A DNA stretch of 55,041 nucleotides from Rhodospirillaceae bacterium (GCA_004297485.1 SCTM01000094.1:1-55041), one strand, 5' to 3'. Shown: positions 44,260 through 53,254, numbered from the stretch's first letter. The notes: a model not told the origin generated them from the sequence alone. A program made the numbers and translations.

Positions 44260-44667
44260 ATGGCTATCGAAGGCGGATGTCTCTGCGGTGCCGTGCGATA
44301 TCAGATCTCGGGCAAACCTGTAGCGACGGCCGTTTGCCATTGCAAGAATTGCCAAAAGCAAAGCGGCACAGCGTTTTCGATCGTATTTTCAGTCAAGGCT
44401 AAAGAGCTTTCGGTTGATGGTGCTCTGTCGACCTTCGAAGATGTCGGGAGCAGTGGCGCGCCTGTCCTGAGAAAATTTTGCGGTAAATGCGGCTCGCCGA
44501 TTTTGTCTGAAATTGCCGCGCTATCTCATCTGCGGTTCATCAAGGCGGGAACGTTGGACGATACGTCATGGCTCAAGCCGCAGATCCATATCTGGTGCGA
44601 TTCAGCTCAGTCATGGGTCGAGCGTGACCCTGCATTGCCGCAGTTTCCTCGAGAGCCAACGGGATAA
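44260..44667 (+). CDS. GFA-family zinc-binding protein
   Basis: A 135-residue protein of the GFA (glutathione-dependent formaldehyde-activating-like) family. The cysteine pattern is clear: GCLCGAVRY, then CHCKNCQKQSG, then FCGKCGSPI, and these Cys bind zinc. Despite the name, most members have no proven formaldehyde role; some bind glutathione or other thiol adducts. CGAGGAGAAAG precedes the ATG. It follows the aldehyde dehydrogenase by 115 bases in the same direction, so an aldehyde-related role is plausible. Confidence 0.85.
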   Translation: MAIEGGCLCGAVRYQISGKPVATAVCHCKNCQKQSGTAFSIVFSVKAKELSVDGALSTFEDVGSSGAPVLRKFCGKCGSPILSEIAALSHLRFIKAGTLDDTSWLKPQIHIWCDSAQSWVERDPALPQFPREPTG

Positions 44668-44944
44668 GCCCACGTCGACATATAGGTCTCGAATGTCGAA
44701 CGCGATTTTGACCATCTGTACCGACGGATCGGACAGGGGATTGGCAAGAACTCTCGCCTTTATCTGCTGCCGTCGGGAGCGAATGGAGACGTTTTTGCAA
44801 AGCGCCGGTCCGGTGTGCGGCAAACGCGTCCGCCGGTCCACCAGCGTGTCCGAGTCAGAGCCGATTGACAACCTATGACGGCAAGATGATCCTCAAGAAT
44901 GGTTGATCGCTGGGACCGCACAGCCTCATCGGGGAGACGCCGAC

Positions 44945-45346
44945 GTGTTGCCAAAGAAATCATTCCTGACGCTCGCACATGCCAGTATCGTTGTTGCTGC
45001 CGCGCGCGCCGCCGCGGAGGCCGACGGAGTGGCGGTGACGATCGTCGTGACCGATGCATCGGGCGAGATGCTCAAGCTGGAGCGCATGGATAATGCACCC
45101 TTGCTCTCGCTCCTGGTCGCCCAGGGCAAGGCGAAGACAGCAGCACACATGCGATTGGATACCGGGCAAGTCGGCAAGCTCGCGGAGATCTTGCCCGCCT
45201 TGGGCACTATCCCCGGCGTCTTCCCGCTTCCCGGCGGGGTGCCCTTGTGGGACCAGAACGAATTGGTCGGAGCCATCGGTGTGTCGGGCGGGGTTGGACT
45301 TGAAGATCAAGCGGTGGCAGAAGCCGGAGCGCGCGCGCTGACCTGA
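44945..45346 (+). CDS. HbpS/GlcG-like protein
   Basis: A 133-residue protein of the GlcG/HbpS (DUF336) family: FLTLAHASIVVAAARAAAEA, then VTIVVTDASGEMLKLERMD, and PGGVPLWDQNELVGAIGVSG near the end. Members occur beside oxidoreductase genes; HbpS binds haem, and others bind small cofactors or shield reactive products. I chose GTG 44945 behind GGGGAG in place of the TTG at 44903. It converges with the MDR dehydrogenase at a 10-base gap. Role uncertain. Confidence 0.82.
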   Translation: MLPKKSFLTLAHASIVVAAARAAAEADGVAVTIVVTDASGEMLKLERMDNAPLLSLLVAQGKAKTAAHMRLDTGQVGKLAEILPALGTIPGVFPLPGGVPLWDQNELVGAIGVSGGVGLEDQAVAEAGARALT

Positions 45347-45356
45347 GTAAACCGCG

Positions 45357-46361
45357 TCAATAGTCGAGGATAACCGCGGGTGCCCCGACCTTGCCCTCAT
45401 CGATCATGCGATACGCATCCGGAGCATTTTTGAACTGTACGTGACATGACGTCAGATTTTGGGGATCAATCTCCTTAAGCACCGAAAGAGCGGTCTCTAC
45501 GCGTCGCGCTTGCGTCCAGCGCGCGGCCTCATTGCCCCCCATGCTCATCACGAAGACGCTCTTGAGCGTCAGCGCACGCAGGTGGAACTCGGGGGAGAGT
45601 GACAGGCTAACCGGTCGCGATCCATACCAGGCCGGTACGACCACCGAACCCCGATCGCCGGTATTGTTGATCGCGGCCTGAAGTGCAGCTTGCGCGCCAC
45701 TGGTTTCGATAAACATGTCGACCCCCCGGCCGTCGCTAAGCGTCTTTATGGCGTCGGCCGCGCCTGCCGGATCGACCACCGTATCGGCGCCGATCCAGGA
45801 TGAGGCTGCGCGCCGCGCCGGATTCGGGTCGACCAGAATGAGGCGTCCTGCGGACTTGCGCGTGAAATGCGCGATCAAGCTTCCGATGATGCCCAGCCCA
45901 GATACCGCCACGCACTCGCCGACGCGAACCGGCGCTTCCAAGTTGGTCTGAACGGCCACGGTGCACATATTCAGAAACAGCGCGCGGAGAGGGTCTACGT
46001 CAGGTGAGAGCTTGATGGCGAGCGCGACTGAGATCGTGAATCTATCCTGATGAGGATGGATGGCAAACACCAGATCGCCGACGGCAAAGCCGGATTGTTC
46101 TCCCGCGGCCTCCACTTTGCCGACGACTTGATAGCCGAACTTGACGGGGAAGGGCAGTGTGCCCGCATCGGGAGGAAGAGCCGATGGCGGCAGGTTACCC
46201 TCGCCACGGAAAAGATGCATCTCGCTGCCGGCGCTGACCAAGGAATGCAGCGCCCGGACGGTTATCTGGTCGGGACCGGGCGCGGCCACATTCTCTTCCC
46301 TTAACGCCGCCGTGCGGAGGCTCTCGAACCACAAGCTGCGGCCTCGACTAATCACACCCAC
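45357..46361 (-). CDS. MDR-family dehydrogenase without catalytic zinc Cys
   Basis: A medium-chain dehydrogenase/reductase of about 334 residues. The GroES-like domain is at the N-terminus and the Rossmann motif is VSGLGIIGSLIAHF near residue 150. The usual catalytic zinc ligand Cys near residue 40 is replaced in ALHSLVSAGSEMHLF, as in the BchC/TdiC-like subgroup. It probably oxidises or reduces a carbonyl with NAD(P). GTG 46361 follows GGGGAG; the ORF runs 22 codons further without signal. It is 62 bases after the GMC oxidoreductase and likely in one operon with it. Confidence 0.8.
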   Translation of the reverse strand: MGVISRGRSLWFESLRTAALREENVAAPGPDQITVRALHSLVSAGSEMHLFRGEGNLPPSALPPDAGTLPFPVKFGYQVVGKVEAAGEQSGFAVGDLVFAIHPHQDRFTISVALAIKLSPDVDPLRALFLNMCTVAVQTNLEAPVRVGECVAVSGLGIIGSLIAHFTRKSAGRLILVDPNPARRAASSWIGADTVVDPAGAADAIKTLSDGRGVDMFIETSGAQAALQAAINNTGDRGSVVVPAWYGSRPVSLSLSPEFHLRALTLKSVFVMSMGGNEAARWTQARRVETALSVLKEIDPQNLTSCHVQFKNAPDAYRMIDEGKVGAPAVILDY

Positions 46362-46423
46362 GTACGATCTCCCCGTTTGGCCATTTTGCGAATTCTCTAT
46401 TACCACTGACGCGGATTTTCCGG

Positions 46424-48142
46424 TCAATTGTCCTGACGCTTGATGTGACTCGCGATCTTCTCGCCGACCATCATCGCGGGGATATTGGTGCCGGCCGTTA
46501 CGATGGTCGGGAATATCGACGGGTCGGCGACGCGCAGGCCTTCGACGCCGATAACCCGGCCGCGCGTATCGACAACGGCGTGCGGATCATCCCGGCGTCC
46601 CATCCTGCAGGTCCCCGTGGGGTGACCGCCCGGCAGCGTGCTTGATCGTATCAGCTGCACGATGTCGTCGTCGCGGTCCGGCACGGTGTCGAGCGGAATG
46701 GTCCACCGCCGCAGCAACTTTGCGGCCAGTCGCTCGGATATGCCGAGGAGCGCACCGCCGAGCTTGGCTACCATGCGTCCGCGCGGGCTGTCGCCGAGAT
46801 ACGCGAATAGCATTGGGATCGGCTTCAAGATGAAGGCAGCGTTGATCAGAGGCTTAACCGCGGCGGCATTCAGAATAGACACGCAGTAGCGGTACGCGGC
46901 GACAAACCTCGCGAGATCGCGCTCGTCTTCGAACATATTGAAGCGGACGCCTGGCCGCGCACTCGGATCCGCCGAGTCGATCAACACCTCGCCGCGGGAG
47001 AACGGTTTGTTCAGGATGAACATTATGTCGGCCATCTGCCGACCAAGCGGGTCATCGAGATGCGGCGAGGGCACCCGCTCCCACAGGTTGAGGATCATGT
47101 CGGTCGAGGGACAGCTCGCAACGTTCGATGAATAGCGTACGACGATCTTTCCAGGCGGCCCTTCGGTCGTTGCGCACCGTGCCTTCGCACGCAGGTGCGC
47201 ACTGATACTGAACATCGGGTGATTGCTGAGATTTTTGCCGACACCGGGCCTGTCGGCCACGACCGGAATGCCGAGCGCTTGGAGGGCCGCCGCGGGACCG
47301 ATTCCGGATCGCTGCAACAAGGCCGGCGAATGGATTGCGCCGCAGCTTACGATCACCTCGCGCGCGGTTATTCGGCGCGTGCCGGTCCCGGCCATGATGT
47401 CGATGCCAACGGCGCGTCCATCCTCGACGGCAACCCGATGAACCTCCGTTTCGGTCCATATCTCCAGGTTCGATCTCGATCTGACTTCGGGCCGAAGGTA
47501 GCCGCGCGCCGACGATACCCGGGTCGTGTCGCTTATATTCAGCGGGACCGGACCGACGCCATCGCCGAATTCGAGGTTGAGATCCTTTTGAGCCGCCAGG
47601 CCACGGCTTTTTTGATCGGCCTCGACGGCAACACTCAGCGTGCTCCAGCCTTTGCGCTCCACCCGCCGGATCGAAATCGGCCCATCCTTGCCGTGGTGAG
47701 GACCATTGAAATCTTCGTCCGACTCCAGTTTCACAAAGTAGGGGAGGACGTCGTCCCATCCCCAGTCGGTCACGCCGAAGTCCTTCCATTCCGCATAGTC
47801 GCGCGGAAAGCCGCGCTGTGCGTGCATCCCGTTAATGGATGATCCGCCACCCAACAGCTTTGCCTGCAGAAACGGAACGATGCGTTCGGGCGCCCTTTCC
47901 GACGCGCCGTTCCCCTGCACCATGAAGTTCGGCCAAAACAGTTCGTTTTTGAAGATGGCGCGCGAGCGGGTATCCGCGATCGCGGGTAACTCTTCCCCGT
48001 TGGTATGGTCGGGCCCGGCCTCGACGAGAAGGACGCGCTTCGTTGCGTCCTCGGAAAGTCGACTCGCCAGGACGCAACCGGCGGATCCGCCGCCCACCAC
48101 GATGAAGTCAAACGTCGAACTGGAATCTGAATTGGCCTTCAT
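46424..48142 (-). CDS. GMC-family FAD oxidoreductase (choline dehydrogenase-like)
   Basis: A 572-residue GMC oxidoreductase. The FAD motif VGGGSAGCVLASRLSED is at the N-terminus, the GMC signatures appear as LLGGGSSINGM and GAIHSPALLQRSGIGP, and the C-terminal catalytic pair as GGHPTGTCRMG (His) and GTNIPAMMVGEK (Asn). It oxidises an alcohol to an aldehyde with FAD, passing electrons to a quinone or oxygen. GGGAGGGGA precedes ATG 48142; the longer ORF to 48268 overlaps the neighbouring gene. It lies between an amidohydrolase and an MDR dehydrogenase. Confidence 0.9.
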   Translation of the reverse strand: MKANSDSSSTFDFIVVGGGSAGCVLASRLSEDATKRVLLVEAGPDHTNGEELPAIADTRSRAIFKNELFWPNFMVQGNGASERAPERIVPFLQAKLLGGGSSINGMHAQRGFPRDYAEWKDFGVTDWGWDDVLPYFVKLESDEDFNGPHHGKDGPISIRRVERKGWSTLSVAVEADQKSRGLAAQKDLNLEFGDGVGPVPLNISDTTRVSSARGYLRPEVRSRSNLEIWTETEVHRVAVEDGRAVGIDIMAGTGTRRITAREVIVSCGAIHSPALLQRSGIGPAAALQALGIPVVADRPGVGKNLSNHPMFSISAHLRAKARCATTEGPPGKIVVRYSSNVASCPSTDMILNLWERVPSPHLDDPLGRQMADIMFILNKPFSRGEVLIDSADPSARPGVRFNMFEDERDLARFVAAYRYCVSILNAAAVKPLINAAFILKPIPMLFAYLGDSPRGRMVAKLGGALLGISERLAAKLLRRWTIPLDTVPDRDDDIVQLIRSSTLPGGHPTGTCRMGRRDDPHAVVDTRGRVIGVEGLRVADPSIFPTIVTAGTNIPAMMVGEKIASHIKRQDN

Positions 48143-48222
48143 CGTATCCCCTCCCAAGGGATGTGGCGAAACGGGCGTAGCGGCCGCGCAGAGCCCACCG
48201 GTCGACAGAATTAGTGCGAGGC

Positions 48223-49293
48223 TCAGCCGGTGCTGGCCCCTGGCGCCTTGATCCGCGAGCCTGGCCATGCCCCGAACATCGCTTCTGCATTGCCATGTTT
48301 GACGGCGGTCAGCTCTGCCTCTGAGAATACGTTACAACTATTAATGCCTCTCATCGTTTCCGCGTTGGTGCGAAACCAGTAGTCGCTTCCATAAACGATC
48401 TGGGGTGAGAGGGCGACGTCGCGGAGCGCCCGAAGCGCAATGGGATTGGAGCACTGGGCCGTATCGAAGTACATCTTGCGGATTTCGGCAAGCACACCTG
48501 CCGGCGGTTGCTTGGGCACGAACGGCGGACTTTTGCCCTTCGTCACGATGCCGGGAACCACCTCCGCCGACGTACCAGCCAGGAAGCGTTCAATCAGGAA
48601 CGGCATCGTTCCTCCGCCATGCGAAAAAATGAAGCGGATGTTCGGGAAGCGGGTGGTCGTGCCGCTCCAGATCAGACTGCCGATCGTGCGCGTCGTGTCG
48701 GTGGCATACTCGATGATGTATTCCGGAATTTCGGGCACGAGACAGGTGCAGCATCCAGGTGTGTAGGGATGCACGTAGACAACCGCACGCCGCCGATCCA
48801 ATTCCTCGTAAATGGGCCAGAAGAAGGGATGGCCCAGCCACTTGTTGTCCACGCTCGACACCATGCAGACGCCGTCGGCCCCGAGGACGTCCAGGCCGTA
48901 GGCAATCTCCGCCAACGAGTCTTCAATGGATGGTAGCGGCAGCGACGTGAAGAGGCCGAATCGTCCGCGATGATCATGGGCATGACGCGCGCCGATGTCA
49001 TTGACGCTGCGGGTCACCATCTGCCGCTCGGCGGCGGTTCCGGAATGATAGGGCGTGAACTGAGACAGGATTGCGGTTTCGACCCCACTGGCATCCATGT
49101 CGGCGATCGCCTCTTCGACTCGCCAATCGTTTACGGGAATAACCCGGTCGGACGCATGTGACGCCATAAAGGACATCAGTTCCGGACTACCGTGATGATG
49201 ATGAACATCAATAGCGCCGCGAGAGGTGGGCGATGTTTCGCCCTTTTGCACCGCACTGGAAACGACGCGCGACCTACCGGATGTTGAGGCCAT
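48223..49293 (-). CDS. ACMSD-type amidohydrolase D (decarboxylase-like)
   Basis: A 356-residue amidohydrolase_2 protein. Metal ligands are in AIDVHHHHGSPE near residue 30, VVYVHPYTPG near 170, FIFSHGGGTMPFLIE near 220 and IVYGSDYWF near 310. The arrangement is that of the ACMSD / 6-methylsalicylate decarboxylase group, shorter than amidohydrolases A-C. It probably decarboxylates an aromatic or ring-cleavage acid. GAGGGGAG precedes ATG 49293. It is divergent from the ThDP enzyme gene, with tandem repeats in the gap, and is followed by the GMC oxidoreductase. Confidence 0.87.
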   Translation of the reverse strand: MASTSGRSRVVSSAVQKGETSPTSRGAIDVHHHHGSPELMSFMASHASDRVIPVNDWRVEEAIADMDASGVETAILSQFTPYHSGTAAERQMVTRSVNDIGARHAHDHRGRFGLFTSLPLPSIEDSLAEIAYGLDVLGADGVCMVSSVDNKWLGHPFFWPIYEELDRRRAVVYVHPYTPGCCTCLVPEIPEYIIEYATDTTRTIGSLIWSGTTTRFPNIRFIFSHGGGTMPFLIERFLAGTSAEVVPGIVTKGKSPPFVPKQPPAGVLAEIRKMYFDTAQCSNPIALRALRDVALSPQIVYGSDYWFRTNAETMRGINSCNVFSEAELTAVKHGNAEAMFGAWPGSRIKAPGASTG

Positions 49294-49440
49294 AGTTCAT
49301 CTCCCCTCGAGCCTTCGTTCGTTCTTTTTCTCGCGGCGCCTTCGCCGCCGGCACGACATCTGTGCGACGCAATCGAACGCGGTGGATGCGATCACCACCG
49401 TTCAGTCTCGGATAGACCATCTGGCCGGCGAGCTCAACCA

Positions 49441-49486
49441 TAATGTTCAGTAAGTTGACAAAATAATGTTCAGCATATTGACAATT
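49441..49486. repeat. Tandem 23-base direct repeat, candidate operator
   Basis: Two adjacent copies of a unit beginning TAATGTTCAG and containing TTGACA (49441 and 49464) differ at only a few positions. Each contains an imperfect dyad TGTTCA-N5-TTGACA. They lie in an AT-rich patch between divergent amidohydrolase D and the decayed TonB receptor, where a regulator could control both directions. No regulator gene is adjacent. Confidence 0.45.
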
Positions 49487-49570
49487 TCCTGAAAGGAGCA
49501 GAGCAATTGCCGGTGTCCGGGGACGACGGCCTCGCCCCGCACGCAAAAAATAAACGGGAGGGGATTTGTG

Positions 49571-49890
49571 ATGCAGCAGGGTCAATTGAAGGCGCGGCTG
49601 ACAGCGGCAAATCTCGTGGCTGCGGGACACGCCAATGCGCAGACCGCGTCCGGAAGTGCTGCGACCGCGCCGCAAGCCGAGAATCGCGGAATCGAAGAAA
49701 TTGTCGTCACCGCGACAAGCGTTCGGAGAACATCCAGAAAATCCTCATCGCCATCACGGCAATCACGTCTGCAACGCTGGAGCGACTCGGCCTCACGACA
49801 ACCACGGACTTGGCTTCGGTTGTGCCGGGCCTCGTTCTCCAGACCAGCCTGCTTGGGACCAACGCGCACCTCCGGCGTGATGGCCGGATA
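49571..49890 (+). pseudogene. Frameshifted, truncated TonB-dependent receptor
   Basis: The first frame gives an Ala/Gln-rich leader and then ENRGIEEIVVTAT, a TonB box. Near 49714-49720 the reading passes to another frame, which continues KRSENIQKILIAITAIT, LERLGLTTTTDLASVVPGL and LVLQTSLLGTNAHLRRDGR, the start of a plug domain. A single-base loss in CGACAAGC would explain the shift. The barrel, some 650 residues, is missing; the next gene begins 40 bases later. GGGAGGGG before the ATG and the intact-looking leader suggest recent decay by internal deletion. Confidence 0.75.
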
Positions 49891-49930
49891 CAAATTCTGA
49901 ACGACCTCAACCCATCAAAGGAAATCAGAC

Positions 49931-51721
49931 ATGTCTTATATTGAAAAAGGCGCAGAGACAGCGGCGGCCGTCAGTCCTCCGAAGGCACGTTCCGGAGCGG
50001 AGGCCATCTCCGAATCCCTACACGCCTGTGGGATCGAAATGGTGTTCGGCTATGCGGGTGGCGGCACCGGCGCGGTGATTCATCAGATCGAAACGAGCAA
50101 TCTCGCGAACATGAATGGCCGCACCGAGCTCTCGGGAGCCTGGATGTCCTACGGCTACAATCGCATGAAAGGCCGTGCCGCCTCTGCCTGCCTGTTCCAT
50201 TGCGTCGGTGCGTTGCATGCGAGCCCCGTGGTCCACGCGGCAAAGGTGGACAGCACGCCGTTGTTCATGATGGACGTGAACCTCGATAGCTCTCTCGATT
50301 TCCGCGAGGGGCTCCAGGATTCGAACGATATTGTCTATCCGGCTCTGAAACAAATCGCGAAATACGCGCGGAAGGTCACCACCGCCGACGACCTTCCACT
50401 CGCCGTTCGTCAGGCTGTCATTTCCGCAAGCACCGGCCGTCCGGGTCCGAGTTTGCTTGATATCGGCTTTCAAGCGCTGGTCGCCGAAACGGCCTGCGTC
50501 GCCGAGCGGCTCACCTTGCCGGAACCTCCGGGGACGTCGGAGGCGGCGATCAGTCGGATGCTCGAAATGATCAAGGCGGCCAGCAATCCCGTCCTGTTCG
50601 TGGGCGCCGGTGTCCACATGGCGAAGGCCGCGGGAGAGCTCCAGCGTTTCGCGGAGGCACTGGGCATTCCGATTGTTTCGACGTCATGGGGCGGGCGCGG
50701 TGTGATCTCCGACGACCATCCCTTGTTTGCCGGCGTTGCCGGTTCGATCGGCTGGACCAGCGCGAATGAAGTCGTGCAGCGGGCCGACCTGTGGATCGCG
50801 ATCGGCACCACCTTTTCGCAGATGACCACGGGTGCTTGGAATCTCGTGAAGCCGGATAATGTGATCCAGATCGATATCGATCCCAACCAACTGGGAAAGA
50901 TCTTCCAGCCGACGCTCGGTATTACCGGCCACGCGAAATCCGTGCTCACCCAGTTGCTGGACTACGTCGAACGGAAGGGGCTTCGCAGCGAGGCCAATCC
51001 CGCGAAACTGGCCCATATCGCCGCAAGCAAGCAGGAATGGTTTGATTACTACCACAAGCTATCCTGCGAAAGTTCAACGCCGATCAATCAGCACTACGTC
51101 ATTCAGAAAATGGCGGACACGTTTCCGGCCGGCACGATCATGGTCGGCGACAGCGGCGGTCAGGCGTTCATGATGTATCGGTCCTTCCACTACAAGGAAG
51201 TAACACCGATGCCGCTCGGGTCACGCTACATGTCGCTCGGCGCCGGTCTGCCGGTATCGATCGGGGTCAAGCTCGCGGTCCCGGACCGGACCGTGGTCTG
51301 TTATCACGGCGACGGCGGCTTTTATTATGATTTCATGGAGCTTTCCACGCTCGCCGAACGCAAGCTCAAGGTGATCATCATCATCGACAACAATCACTGC
51401 CTCTACGCAAATCGGCAGGGCATGAGACTCTGGGGCATCCAGAATCCGTGGGTCGACCTCCCCGAAGGCACGGACTTTGTTGGGGTCGCGAAAGCGCTTG
51501 GCGTTAATGGCGAACGCGTCACCAATCCCGACGACCTCGAGCCGGCCCTCCAGCGGGCGATGAAGTCGGAAGGAAGCTACGTCGTCGACGTGTGGACCGA
51601 TCCCGAAACGCGAATCCATCGCGCCATTCGGGACGTCATCCCGATCCTCTCGGATCGCAAGCCGGAGCAGGGGGGCGATCGCCACGTCTCTCCTCCGCTC
51701 GCGGGAAGCTGGCCGAACTGA
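49931..51721 (+). CDS. Thiamine diphosphate-dependent enzyme (acetolactate synthase/lyase type)
   Basis: A 596-residue ThDP enzyme of the POX/acetolactate synthase family. The N-terminal cofactor-activating Glu lies in NGRTELSGAWMSYGYNRM near residue 67; the C-terminal ThDP motif is CYHGDGGFYYDFMELS with IIIDNNHC as its end. The central domain has VLFVGAGVHMAKAAGEL. It makes or breaks a C-C bond next to a carbonyl. Paired with a hydroxypyruvate-isomerase-like protein, it resembles glyoxylate carboligase loci, but the substrate here may be a larger acyl or 2-oxo acid. AAGGAA precedes the ATG. Confidence 0.88.
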   Translation: MSYIEKGAETAAAVSPPKARSGAEAISESLHACGIEMVFGYAGGGTGAVIHQIETSNLANMNGRTELSGAWMSYGYNRMKGRAASACLFHCVGALHASPVVHAAKVDSTPLFMMDVNLDSSLDFREGLQDSNDIVYPALKQIAKYARKVTTADDLPLAVRQAVISASTGRPGPSLLDIGFQALVAETACVAERLTLPEPPGTSEAAISRMLEMIKAASNPVLFVGAGVHMAKAAGELQRFAEALGIPIVSTSWGGRGVISDDHPLFAGVAGSIGWTSANEVVQRADLWIAIGTTFSQMTTGAWNLVKPDNVIQIDIDPNQLGKIFQPTLGITGHAKSVLTQLLDYVERKGLRSEANPAKLAHIAASKQEWFDYYHKLSCESSTPINQHYVIQKMADTFPAGTIMVGDSGGQAFMMYRSFHYKEVTPMPLGSRYMSLGAGLPVSIGVKLAVPDRTVVCYHGDGGFYYDFMELSTLAERKLKVIIIIDNNHCLYANRQGMRLWGIQNPWVDLPEGTDFVGVAKALGVNGERVTNPDDLEPALQRAMKSEGSYVVDVWTDPETRIHRAIRDVIPILSDRKPEQGGDRHVSPPLAGSWPN

Positions 51722-51727
51722 GACGGA

Positions 51728-51765
51728 GTCCGGTATTTCGAGCGCTCGCGCTTGAAATACCGGAC
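51728..51765 (+). terminator. Intercistronic hairpin
   Basis: GTCCGGTATTTC (51728-51739) and GAAATACCGGAC (51754-51765) form a perfect 12-base stem, and the 14-base spacer can add AGCG/CGCT pairs. It begins 7 bases after the ThDP enzyme stop codon and lies before the isomerase-like gene. No U-tract follows, so partial termination or mRNA stabilisation is more likely than a full stop. Confidence 0.5.
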
Positions 51766-51863
51766 AGTCCTCGCGGCGATCCGACAAGCAATCTTCGGGA
51801 CTGTTTTCCAGATCGTCTTGGTATAGCGACATATTGCGCCACTTGGTGTGCTGGGATTGTAGA

Positions 51864-52721
51864 ATGCCTGACTTCATTCTTAGATATGCTCCGCACATGG
51901 GTTACATTTCTCCGCATCCATTATTTGCATCGACGCTGGGAACCTCGGATTGCCGGGAGCATGCACGATTTGCCGCCGAACAAGGATTCGGCGGCCTGTT
52001 TCATCCGTTCATCGTCAGCGCGCCGACGGATGAAGTCCGGCGATTCAAGGCGGCATTGACGGAATTCGGTCTCGAAGCGGGGACCATATCGTCTCTGCCG
52101 GTCACCGAAGTCTTGAAGCCGTTATGGGTAAGCGCCGCGTCGCAGGATCGACTGGATCTTCTCAACCATGTCCAGGCAACGTCCAGGCTCGCGCGCGATC
52201 TTGGTTGTCGGGTCCTTGCCGTCCTCGTGCCGGAATCAAGTGCCGATCAACGGACGGCTGATCTGGCCAACGTCCGCGAGAACCTGAAAATGGCAGCCGA
52301 TCTGGCGGCAAGAAACGATACCGTGCTTGGCATTGAGCCGATCATCGCCCTGCCGAATATGCTGTTTCAGTCGGCGTATGATGCAGCCGACATCATCAGG
52401 CAGGTGAATCACCCCTCCGTCCGCCTTATCTTCGATACGGGTCACATCACCCAGATGGATGGATCGGTGATCCAAGCGCTGGAGGATTTTGAGGATATCG
52501 CTTGCGTCTACCAGCTGGCGGACATGCCCAACCGCGTCGAGCCCGGCAGGGGCAGTCTCGACTTTCCCGTTATCCTGTCGCATCTCATCAAGTCGGGATA
52601 TTCCGGCCTCGTCGAATTGGAGCACGGCTGGAGCGAGGAGGGTGCCGCCACCGAGGCGAAGGGCATCGCGCTTCTCGCGCGGATTGAAGCGGATGCGGCG
52701 AAGCTGGCGGCTAGCCTGTGA
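51864..52721 (+). CDS. TIM-barrel sugar isomerase/epimerase-like protein
   Basis: A 285-residue protein of the xylose isomerase-like TIM barrel (hydroxypyruvate isomerase/epimerase) family. Metal-ligand regions are NDTVLGIEPIIALPN (Glu near residue 160), LIFDTGHITQMDG (Asp, His near 200), VYQLADMPNRVEPG near 230 and LVELEHGW (Glu near 262). It isomerises a hydroxy-keto compound with a divalent metal. ATG 51864 gives the normal N-terminus. It follows the ThDP enzyme after a hairpin, so it may act on its product. Confidence 0.82.
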   Translation: MPDFILRYAPHMGYISPHPLFASTLGTSDCREHARFAAEQGFGGLFHPFIVSAPTDEVRRFKAALTEFGLEAGTISSLPVTEVLKPLWVSAASQDRLDLLNHVQATSRLARDLGCRVLAVLVPESSADQRTADLANVRENLKMAADLAARNDTVLGIEPIIALPNMLFQSAYDAADIIRQVNHPSVRLIFDTGHITQMDGSVIQALEDFEDIACVYQLADMPNRVEPGRGSLDFPVILSHLIKSGYSGLVELEHGWSEEGAATEAKGIALLARIEADAAKLAASL

Positions 52722-53026
52722 CGCAAAGTGAAACCTCTGACCGCATCACCGGCCAGCGACACTGTCGATCGCGATCGCAACCAAGTATCCGCCGGAGTGG
52801 TGCACCTCGTCTCACATTTGGCGCACTGCGAGGTCTCCCGTATATGTCAAGTCTCTTGACTAGTTTCGACGTCGTCGTGATACTCGGTTTAGGCTAAGTT
52901 ATGCTGTGCCGGACCTGCTTGGCGGACTGAGCGTCGGCTGGTTGCTGCATGGCCTGTGGCGTGTCCGCATATGTGGTTTGTGAAACGGACCCCGTGGAGC
53001 AACAGCGAGAAGAAGTGGAGCGTGTG
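52722..53026. promoter_or_regulatory. Gap before the small protein/Rieske C genes, with dyad GTCAAG-TCT-CTTGAC
   Basis: No gene is supported in these 305 bases. At 52846-52860 there is a perfect GTCAAG-N3-CTTGAC dyad, about 165 bases before the small gene. It is short enough to arise by chance, but it lies in the only AT-richer part of the gap and could be an operator. Confidence 0.3.
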
Positions 53027-53254
53027 ATGAGACTTCGACATCCGCTTACGAGGCTGATCTATGATCGCCAGGCCGATGGAAGCGTGCGTGTGGGTGAAGG
53101 CGATCAATCGGGTGTCTTTGACCGCCGGGGTAATTGGCTCAGCGGCAACCGCAAGTCGGCCGATCCCATGCTTTGTTGGTTGGTTTCCGACGGACATCTT
53201 CCGGCGTGGAACAGGGTGGCCGGCGATTCGCCGTCCAAGGAGGCGCAGTCATGA
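53027..53254 (+). CDS. 75-residue protein coupled to Rieske oxygenase C
   Basis: A small acidic/basic protein starting MRLRHPLTRLIYDRQADGS, followed by VRVGEGDQSGVFDRRGNWL and ADPMLCWLVSDGHLPAW. GTGGAG is six bases before ATG 53027 and the stop overlaps the Rieske start (ATGA), which argues for a real, coexpressed gene. It has no Cys cluster for an iron-sulphur centre and no membrane segment. I do not recognise a named family. A subunit, assembly factor or stabiliser for the oxygenase is the simplest guess. Confidence 0.65.
   Translation: MRLRHPLTRLIYDRQADGSVRVGEGDQSGVFDRRGNWLSGNRKSADPMLCWLVSDGHLPAWNRVAGDSPSKEAQS

Noticed and set aside
44698-44880. 61-codon ORF MSNAILTICTDGSDRG-type after the GFA gene
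   Set aside because: No ribosome binding site, Arg/Ser-rich tail and no known family.
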